11,478 bases of DNA from Prochlorothrix sp035285005 (GTDB lineage Bacteria > Cyanobacteriota > Cyanobacteriia > Prochlorotrichales > Prochlorotrichaceae), in the NCBI GenBank assembly GCA_035285005.1, contig JAYKIB010000287.1, positions 1 to 11,478 on the forward strand. Reading direction: 5' to 3'. Below are positions 6,915 through 11,478 of this stretch, one piece after another (the stretch's first letter is position 1; each line of letters starts with the position of its first letter). The position numbers were made by a program, and so were the translations under genes. Under the pieces are notes generated by a model. The model was not told the DNA's origin and did no database searches. It saw only the letters and a program-made list of their open reading frames with translations.

Positions 6915-7088
6915 ATGTTAAGCACGATGCCCAAAAGTGAACTCCAAGCCATGATTCCCGGACTGGCCAATGCCGAGCATTTCAGTCTGGCCAAGGTGGG
7001 AGAGCAGGCATTCATCGTGGTTTATAGCGACCTCAACAGTCCGCCCCAGCTATTGCCGCTCTCCTGCCCTCTACCGGAAGCAGGATAA
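6915..7088 (+). CDS. Small protein, 57 residues, function unknown
   Basis: Starts at ATG 6915 and ends at TAA 7086-7088. The product begins MLSTMPKSELQAMIPGLANA and continues with a segment that looks like a short alternating strand (KVGEQAFIVVYSDL, 27-40) and a Pro/Leu-rich tail. AAGGGTGA about nine bases upstream is a fair Shine-Dalgarno for this start rather than for the internal ATG at 6927. An AT-rich promoter-like region with a perfect palindrome lies just upstream. There is one Cys (residue 51), no signal peptide and no membrane segment. Codon use is like that of neighbouring genes. I do not recognise the family; the protein-like composition and the upstream signals are the reasons to call it. 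It converges with the ABC ATPase gene. Confidence 0.5.
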   Translation: MLSTMPKSELQAMIPGLANAEHFSLAKVGEQAFIVVYSDLNSPPQLLPLSCPLPEAG

Positions 7089-7125
7089 GGGGGTGCGATC
7101 GACTTTCCTCGACGCCCCAACTTGC

Positions 7126-7179
7126 ACTGTGAATGCATCCAAAACTGTGAATGCACCCAAAACTGCGAATGCGCCTAAA
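7126..7179. repeat. Tandem repeat, 18-bp unit, 3 copies
   Basis: ACTGTGAATGCATCCAAA (7126), ACTGTGAATGCACCCAAA (7144) and ACTGCGAATGCGCCTAAA (7162). It fills the gap between the small protein and the 3' end of the ABC ATPase gene. Confidence 0.9.
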
Positions 7180-7198
7180 ATTAAGGAGCTAACCCGGT

Positions 7199-8191
7199 TT
7201 ATTCGCTAACCCGAATATTACGCTGCCGTAACTGTTCGACAAAAAAAGCTTCTAGGGTTGGGCGTGCCAAGCGCAACGAGAGCAATCGACCTCCCATGAG
7301 GCTTAAACTGCCTAAAAACTCCTCGGGCCTTCCCTTCAACTGTCCCGTCCAGACGCCATCTTCGGCCTGCAAGTGATCGATCCATTGGGCCAAGACCTCC
7401 AGATTGAGCCGATCGCCCTCCACTTTCACCTCATAGGCACGGCTCGTCCCCAGTAATTCATCCAGGGAGCCGGCACAGAGTAAATTTCCCTGGGCCAAAA
7501 TCGCCACTCGATCGCAAATTTGCTCCACATCCGCCAGGATATGACTATTGAAAAAGATAGTTTTACCCTGGCCCTTGAGGGTCAGAATAATTTCCCGCAT
7601 CTGGTAACGCCCCTGGGGATCCAAACCCGACATTGGCTCATCCAGAAAAATCAGGTCTGGGTTATTAATCAGGGCCTGGGCCAAACCCAACCGTTGCAGC
7701 ATTCCCTTGGAATATTCCCGCAACGGCTTTTTGCGGGCCGTGGACTGGGCTAGCCCCACCCAATCCAGCAGATCCACCATGCGCTGTCGCTGCTCAGCAT
7801 CGGGAATCTCAAATAGCCCTGCGGTGAACCGCAGCATTTCCCAGCCCGTCAGGTAATCGTAGAAATAGGGGTTCTCGGGCAGGTAGCCTAATTGGGCCCG
7901 GACGCTGCGATCGCCCAGGGGCTGACCAAGCAAACTGCCCTGACCTTGGCTTGGGCGGGTAATGCCCAGCAAAATCTTGAGTAGGGTCGTTTTTCCGGCT
8001 CCATTGGGTCCCAAAAGGCCAAAGGTCTCGCCGGAGTGAACCGAGAGAGAGACCCCCTTGAGGGATGAAATTTTACGGTTGAGCCAAAAGCCCGTGCGAT
8101 AGGTTTTGTGGAGGTTTTGGGCTTGAACAACAACCGGCGGAGTCGCTGGGCTGGGACTCGGGGTGGGGGATGGGGTGACAGTTGCGTTCAT
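7199..8191 (-). CDS. ABC transporter ATP-binding protein, ABC-2 exporter type
   Basis: A 330-residue ATPase subunit that should drive a membrane exporter from the cytoplasmic face. Walker A is GPNGAGKTT (61-69); the Q-loop region reads LGYLPENP (101-108), with Glu in place of Gln as is usual in this group; the signature is YSKGM (160-164), a variant of LSGGQ typical of CcmA/NatA-like ABC-2 ATPases; Walker B is IFLDEP (181-186) with E185; the D-loop is SGLD (188-191) and the switch His H217. About 100 residues follow the nucleotide-binding domain, the usual C-terminal extension. The first 20 residues are Thr/Ser/Pro-rich and disordered-looking. No permease gene adjoins it on either side: repeats lie upstream and a convergent small gene downstream, so the partner and substrate are unknown. 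The start has no Shine-Dalgarno, so a later start near residue 20 is possible. Confidence 0.88.
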   Translation of the reverse strand: MNATVTPSPTPSPSPATPPVVVQAQNLHKTYRTGFWLNRKISSLKGVSLSVHSGETFGLLGPNGAGKTTLLKILLGITRPSQGQGSLLGQPLGDRSVRAQLGYLPENPYFYDYLTGWEMLRFTAGLFEIPDAEQRQRMVDLLDWVGLAQSTARKKPLREYSKGMLQRLGLAQALINNPDLIFLDEPMSGLDPQGRYQMREIILTLKGQGKTIFFNSHILADVEQICDRVAILAQGNLLCAGSLDELLGTSRAYEVKVEGDRLNLEVLAQWIDHLQAEDGVWTGQLKGRPEEFLGSLSLMGGRLLSLRLARPTLEAFFVEQLRQRNIRVSE

Positions 8192-8229
8192 GGGGTTAAG
8201 GCAATGGGGTTAAGGCAATGGGGTAAGGG
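8190..8229. repeat. Tandem repeat, 14-bp unit, about 3 copies
   Basis: ATGGGGTTAAGGCA at 8190 and 8204, with a shorter third copy at 8218-8229. The first copy overlaps the start codon of the ABC ATPase gene (complement of 8189-8191), so the repeat makes up its 5' leader. Confidence 0.85.
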
Positions 8230-8290
8230 ACCTCGATGCAGTGGGCGGAGCGGCGAAGCCGCTCCGTCTAACCCTGATGCTGCAAGGGCC
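8227..8290 (-). repeat. 99-bp hairpin repeat element, copy D (truncated)
   Basis: Left end GGGACCTCGAT from 8227. The hairpin CGGAGCGGC (8246-8254), loop GAA, pairs with 8258-8266. Spacer TAACCCTGATGCTGCAAG follows (8269-8286). No proper right end is found. The stem is shorter than in the other copies. Behind it CTAGGGGCT (8298-8306) and AGCCCTAG (8317-8324) form another imperfect hairpin. Confidence 0.65.
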
Positions 8291-8399
8291 TACGGTACTA
8301 GGGGCTGTCAGCATTGAGCCCTAGAATGCCCCCAGAGTCAGGGACATCGTCCCTAGCTCCTACCACTGGGGCGGGCGTGTCACTCTAATATCGCAAGAG

Positions 8400-8519
8400 C
8401 TAAGTACCGGACAAAAAAGTGATCAGCATGGCCCCAAACCCTTGTAGGCTAAGCATTTGAGGCTGATCGCCTAAAACCCTTGTATAGTAGGTATTTCCAG
8501 GGTTTTGTCCGGTACAGAG
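8400..8519. mobile_element. 120-bp miniature inverted-repeat element with 9-bp target duplication
   Basis: GTACCGGACAAAA (8404-8416) and TTTTGTCCGGTAC (8503-8515) are perfect inverted repeats; with their outer four bases the ends agree at 15 of 17 positions. The same nine bases, TCGCAAGAG, flank the element at 8391-8399 and 8520-8528, as left by a transposition event. Inside, GATCAGC/GCTGATC (8421, 8463) is inverted and AACCCTTGTA occurs twice. It has no coding capacity, so it must be moved in trans. A 9-bp duplication is compatible with an IS4-like transposase, but no such gene is in the window. Confidence 0.75.
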
Positions 8520-8527
8520 TCGCAAGA

Positions 8528-8634
8528 GTTCTACAGAGCACCTCGATGAATTGGGTTGGGCGGCGAAGCCGCCCAACCCAACCCTGATTCTTACGTGGGT
8601 TACGGGACAAGAACTTTGATTTTTCGAGGTGTTC
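8528..8634 (-). repeat. 99-bp hairpin repeat element, copy E
   Basis: Left end GCACCTCGATGAATT (8539-8553). Hairpin TTGGGTTGGGCGGC (8551-8564), loop GAA, complement 8568-8581. The arms are identical to those of copy B, but the loop is GAA rather than TTC. The right end is ATTTTTCGAGGTGTTC (8619-8634). GTTCTACAG at 8528-8536 recurs at 8631-8639, directly before copy F. Confidence 0.85.
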
Positions 8635-8639
8635 TACAG

Positions 8640-8738
8640 GGCATCTCGACTAATTGTGGTCGGCGGCTTCGCCGCCGACCACAACCTTGATTCTGCCGTG
8701 GGCACTGGGGTCGAAATTTGAATTTTTCGAGGTGTCCC
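8640..8738 (-). repeat. 99-bp hairpin repeat element, copy F
   Basis: Left end GGCATCTCGACTAATT (8640-8655). Hairpin TTGTGGTCGGCGGC (8654-8667), loop TTC, complement 8671-8684. Spacer with CTTGATTCTGCCGTGGGCAC, then right end ATTTTTCGAGGTGTCCC (8722-8738). It lies in tandem and in the same orientation as copy E, and read on the minus strand its spacer closely matches that of copy G. Confidence 0.88.
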
Positions 8739-8784
8739 ACATGAATTGATGACACGCCCTAGCCCAAGTTTTCAAACATCCTCT

Positions 8785-8807
8785 TAAATTAAAACGGGGT
8801 TGCACCC
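8785..8807 (-). terminator. Possible terminator of tpiA-folP
   Basis: On the minus strand GGGT-GCA-ACCC (8807-8797) is followed by CGTTTTAATTT. The stem is only four base pairs, so this is a weak Rho-independent candidate, about 55 bases after the folP stop. Confidence 0.3.
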
Positions 8808-8859
8808 TAGTCTACCCTGGACACCGGTGGGTCTTGTCCCCCAGGTCTCAAAATCAGAC

Positions 8860-9720
8860 CTACGATCGAAGCACCGATCGCCGTTCCAGCACATCCGCCA
8901 CCCGACACACCTGCACCATCTCGGCACCGTCGTGGACCCGGAGAATATCCGCCCCCCCGGCGATCGCGGCGCAGCAGGCCGCCGCAGTTCCCCACACCCG
9001 ATCCTTGGGGTTCGGCTGCTCTAGGATTGTGCCAATAAAGCTCTTGCGGGAGGGACCGACCAGGAGCGGATAGCCCAAGGCCCGCAGGTGCGGTAAGCCC
9101 TGAAAGAGGTGGAGGTTCTGCTCGTAGGTTTTGGCAAAACCAATGCCGGGGTCCAGAATAATACGCTCACGGGGAATGCCCACTGCCTCAGCGATGGTGG
9201 CTTGGGTTCGCAAAAATTGCCCCACCTCCGCCACCAGGTCGGTGTAGTCGGTGAGGCTCTGCATGGTTGCGGGCGTTCCCCGCATGTGCATGAGGACGAT
9301 CGGTGCCTGGTAGCGGGCCGCCACATCCAAAATTTCCGGTTCAAACGTCCCCCCGGAAATGTCGTTCACCCAGTCCGCCCCCGTATCCAGGGCCACGGCG
9401 GCCACGGCAGCACGGGTTGTGTCCACCGAGATGGGTAGGTTATTGCCCTGCTCCCGCAATGCTTTGATTACGGGAATGACCCGCTCCAGTTCCTCCGCCA
9501 GGGGAATTTGTTCCGAACCGGGACGGGTCGATTGGCCGCCAATATCCAACACATCGACTCCGGCGGCGGTGAGGGCTTGGGCCTGGAGTAGGGCACGATC
9601 GAGGGCGTGAAAGTCCCCCCCGTCACTGAAGCTATCGGGTGTAACGTTGAGGATGCCCATAACATAGGTACGATCGCCCCAGTTAAAGGGACGATCGCGG
9701 CTGATTAGGGTCTGACTCAT
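8860..9720 (-). CDS. folP: Dihydropteroate synthase
   Basis: FolP condenses 6-hydroxymethyl-dihydropterin pyrophosphate with para-aminobenzoate in folate synthesis, and is the sulfonamide target. From the ATG at 9720 it is 286 residues, typical of the family. Visible blocks: MGILNVTPDSFSDGG (21-35), LDIGGQSTRPGSE (58-70), DWVNDISGG, PIVLMHMRGTP, RIILDPGIGFAKT, LLVGPSRKSFIG and RVHDGAEMV near the C-terminus; together these supply the pterin and phosphate sites. An in-frame ATG at 9765 would add 15 residues, but it lies inside a repeat remnant and its residues do not look conserved, so I prefer 9720, where AGG sits nine bases upstream. It is downstream of tpiA on the same strand, with 121 bases between, probably co-transcribed. 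Confidence 0.95.
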   Translation of the reverse strand: MSQTLISRDRPFNWGDRTYVMGILNVTPDSFSDGGDFHALDRALLQAQALTAAGVDVLDIGGQSTRPGSEQIPLAEELERVIPVIKALREQGNNLPISVDTTRAAVAAVALDTGADWVNDISGGTFEPEILDVAARYQAPIVLMHMRGTPATMQSLTDYTDLVAEVGQFLRTQATIAEAVGIPRERIILDPGIGFAKTYEQNLHLFQGLPHLRALGYPLLVGPSRKSFIGTILEQPNPKDRVWGTAAACCAAIAGGADILRVHDGAEMVQVCRVADVLERRSVLRS

Positions 9721-9746
9721 AATCTGCGGCCTGTCCTGTTGAGTCT

Positions 9747-9792
9747 GTCGGGCACCTCGACTCATTAAGCCCGTCGGGCACCTTGATTAATT
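9747..9792 (+). repeat. Two tandem ends of the 99-bp repeat family
   Basis: GTCGGGCACCTCGACTCATT (from 9747) and GTCGGGCACCTTGATTAATT (9773-9792) lie 26 bases apart in direct orientation. Neither has a hairpin. They sit between tpiA and folP. Confidence 0.6.
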
Positions 9793-9841
9793 TACAGCAC
9801 TGTTCGCAACCGTTGGGATGAATCGTGTGCCCCCTACGAAT

Positions 9842-10573
9842 CTAGCCGTTGTGATAGTTGACAATACGGGCAAAATCCGCCGGTTCCAGGCTTGCGCCCC
9901 CCACCAGTGCCCCATCAATTTCTGGCTGGGCCATAATTTCGTCAATATTGCCCGGTTTGACCGATCCACCATACTGAATCGGCACCGCTGAATTGTTGAG
10001 CTTGCTGCGAATCTGGCCGCAGACCCGGTTTGCTTCCGTTGCCTCGCAGGTGTCCCCGGTCCCGATCGCCCAAATTGGCTCATAGGCAATCACCAACTGG
10101 CTTTGGTCTACGCCCACCAGTCCCTTGGCCATCTGCTCAAAAATCACGCTTTCGATCTGGCCCTGATCCCGCTGTTGCTTGGTTTCGCCCACACAGAGAA
10201 TCGGCACTAACCCCGCAGCTTGGGCCGCACGGAGCCGCTGGTTCACCGTCTCATCCGTCTCCCCAAAATATTCCCGTCGCTCACTGTGGCCAACCACCAC
10301 ATAACGAACCCCCAGTTCCGTTAGCATGGCCGCCGAAATTTCGCCCGTGAAGGCGCCAGACTCGGCCCAATGAACATTCTGTGCCCCAACCCGGACCCGG
10401 CTCCCATGCAGGCTTTTGGACAAAAGCGGCAATGCCGTAAAGGGGGTACAGAGCACAATTTCCCGATCGTCGGGCGTATCTTCAAGTTTCGGCAAGAACC
10501 CCAACAGAAACTCAGAAGCCTCTGCCTGGGTTTTGTGCATTTTCCAGTTGCCAGCAATGACGATTTTTCGCAC
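9842..10573 (-). CDS. tpiA: Triosephosphate isomerase
   Basis: Interconverts dihydroxyacetone phosphate and glyceraldehyde 3-phosphate, in glycolysis and the Calvin cycle. At 243 residues it is a single TIM barrel of normal length. Catalytic residues are in place: N9 and K11 in AGNWKMHK (7-14), H96 in VVVGHSERREYFGE (92-105) and E165 in AYEPIWAIGTG (163-173), the latter leading into the flexible loop. The phosphate-binding IQYGGSVKPGN and ALVGGASL follow near the C-terminus. The start codon is GTG at 10573, with GAAGGGA just upstream as Shine-Dalgarno. The 210 bases before it (10574-10783) hold its promoter; there I see only short palindromes and a direct repeat of GGTTCTGGG. Confidence 0.97.
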   Translation of the reverse strand: MRKIVIAGNWKMHKTQAEASEFLLGFLPKLEDTPDDREIVLCTPFTALPLLSKSLHGSRVRVGAQNVHWAESGAFTGEISAAMLTELGVRYVVVGHSERREYFGETDETVNQRLRAAQAAGLVPILCVGETKQQRDQGQIESVIFEQMAKGLVGVDQSQLVIAYEPIWAIGTGDTCEATEANRVCGQIRSKLNNSAVPIQYGGSVKPGNIDEIMAQPEIDGALVGGASLEPADFARIVNYHNG

Positions 10574-10783
10574 GGATCCCTTCAGCTAACGTCTACAAAA
10601 CTTTGGTTCTGGGTCGGTTCTGGGACGGATGAACCGTCAGAAACGCGTCCCTTCAGTATACGCACAAACGGTCTCTCCTCTGGCCGTTTGGGCCTTGGGC
10701 TTGGTCTGATTCGCCGCGCCCGTCGGCCCCTGGCATCTCTTCCCGTCATGGCCCCCACGCCATAATTCACTCCATTCACTTCA

Positions 10784-10882
10784 GGGCACCTCGATTAATT
10801 CAAATTTCGACCCCAGTGCCCACGGCAGGATCAGGGTTGTGGCCGGCGGCTTCGCCGCCGGCCACAATTAATCGAGGTACCC
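10784..10882 (+). repeat. 99-bp hairpin repeat element, copy G (complete)
   Basis: A complete 99-base copy. Left end GGGCACCTCGATTAATT (10784-10800), spacer with GGCAGGATCAGGG (10824-10836), hairpin TTGTGGCCGGCGGC (10837-10850), loop TTC, complement 10854-10867, right end TTAATCGAGGTACCC (10868-10882). Same orientation and length as copy C, but with the opposite loop. It separates the tpiA promoter region from the insertion sequence. Confidence 0.9.
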
Positions 10883-10886
10883 TTAT

Positions 10887-10903
10887 GGGCACCTCGATTA
10901 ATT
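10887..10903 (+). repeat. Isolated left end of the 99-bp family
   Basis: GGGCACCTCGATTAATT is a perfect 17-base end, four bases after copy G. No hairpin follows; the sequence runs on into the edge of the insertion sequence. Confidence 0.7.
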
Positions 10904-10937
10904 GAAAAAAGGGCTATCTCATCGTGAGACTCAGGCT

Positions 10938-11478
10938 GGGAAGCACCTCGTTAAATTATTAGCTAATAGATTGCAAAAGGTCTTTAATATTTTGAATTGT
11001 AAAGACAAGCTTGCTCAAAATCAAAAAAGGTTAGATCATAGAAGTATTATCACTCAAGCCACTTCTGTCATGGGCCAAAAAGGATTCTGGGACTTTGAAC
11101 AGCGTCACCAAGACTTGTTCAGTAAAAACAAGACCTTAAAGCATCTCAATGAAATTATCCCTTGGGAACTCTTTCGGGCTGAACTTGAAACGCTCTATGA
11201 CAAGGAGCGTAAAAGTAATGCGGGCCGTAAGCCTATTGATGTGATTCTGATGTTTAAGCTCTTAATCCTCCAGCAACTCTATAACGTTAGTGATGAGGAG
11301 CTAGAGTATCAGGTCAAAGACCGTTTATCGTTCATGGAGTTTTTGGGTTTGGGCCTAGAAGATCGAGTCCCTGATGCGACGACCGTTTGGCTTTTCCGCG
11401 AACGTCTGAAGGAACAGGACAAGATGGAGAACCTCTTTGAACAGTTTTCAAGCTACCTCACTCAACAAGGTTACCAAG
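10938..11478 (+). mobile_element. Left part of an IS5-family insertion sequence (runs off the window)
   Basis: Base composition turns clearly AT-rich from about 10943, unlike the rest of the window. The probable left edge, GCACCTCGTTAAATT at 10943-10957, resembles the ends of the 99-bp repeats. A transposase gene follows at 11070. The right end and any target duplication are outside the window, so the exact boundary is inferred. Confidence 0.6.
11070..11478 (+). CDS. IS5-family transposase (partial, N-terminal part)
   Basis: The first 136 residues are visible, and the frame is open to the edge. MGQKGFWDFEQRHQDL at the start, then SNAGRKPIDVILMFKLLILQ, DEELEYQVKDRLSFMEFLGL and RVPDATTVWLFRERL, match the N-terminal DNA-binding region (DUF772) of IS5-group transposases that I know. 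The catalytic DDE residues normally come later and are not in view, so intactness cannot be judged. Codon use is AT-richer than in all neighbouring genes, consistent with recent arrival. No obvious Shine-Dalgarno precedes the ATG at 11070, which places the known N-terminal MGQ-x-GFWD block at the start. Confidence 0.88.
   Translation, partial: MGQKGFWDFEQRHQDLFSKNKTLKHLNEIIPWELFRAELETLYDKERKSNAGRKPIDVILMFKLLILQQLYNVSDEELEYQVKDRLSFMEFLGLGLEDRVPDATTVWLFRERLKEQDKMENLFEQFSSYLTQQGYQ

Noticed and set aside
7089..7115. Terminator after the small ORF
   Set aside because: GGGG and CCCC can pair around an imperfect inner stem, but the pairing is broken and no T-run follows.
6970..7209. 79-codon frame overlapping the small protein and the 18-bp repeats
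   Set aside because: The 57-residue frame has a better start signal and composition; the repeated TVNAPK-like residues merely translate the tandem DNA repeat.
8227..8738. CRISPR array
   Set aside because: Repeats here are inverted and tandem 99-bp elements with internal hairpins; there are no equal repeats of 28-37 bases with unique spacers and no cas genes.

Overview
The window looks like chromosomal DNA from a fairly GC-rich cyanobacterium. Three things point there: the octamer GCGATCGC (HIP1) and its core CGATCG recur throughout the coding DNA; most genes lack a strong Shine-Dalgarno sequence; and several proteins read as cyanobacterial versions, notably the FtsW, the sulfiredoxin and a reductase that closely resembles the plant At5g02240 protein. 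I cannot name the genus from sequence alone.

Layout. From 1 to 520 (minus) lies the start of an orphan type I restriction R-subunit N-terminal domain protein. A PfkB-family sugar kinase (825-1796, +) and sulfiredoxin (1909-2172, +) follow, converging on ftsW (2301-3530, -). Divergent from ftsW is an atypical short-chain reductase (3779-4552, +), which converges on an SbcD/Mre11-type nuclease (4946-6277, -). A 57-residue small protein (6915-7088, +) converges on an ABC-2-type ATPase (7199-8191, -). Then come folP (8860-9720, -) and, upstream of it, tpiA (9842-10573, -), probably a tpiA-folP transcription unit. The right end enters an AT-richer insertion sequence with an IS5-family transposase (11070 to the edge, +). 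The genes are mostly unlinked housekeeping functions: redox repair, cell division, folate synthesis, central carbon metabolism and DNA repair.

The spaces between genes are the unusual part. They are packed with copies and fragments of one roughly 99-bp element. It has 17-bp inverted ends (GGGCACCTCGATTAATT), an asymmetric spacer, and an off-centre hairpin with a perfect 14-bp stem and a 3-nt loop. Stem sequences differ between copies but complementarity is always kept. The loop occurs as GAA in some copies and TTC in others, once on otherwise identical arms, so the hairpin core may invert. A different 120-bp miniature element (8400-8519) has inverted ends and 9-bp flanking direct repeats. Short tandem repeats, three of them with a 14-bp period but unrelated sequences, sit at gene edges. 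The left edge of the IS5-type element resembles the ends of the 99-bp family, which suggests but does not prove a link to a mobilising transposase.
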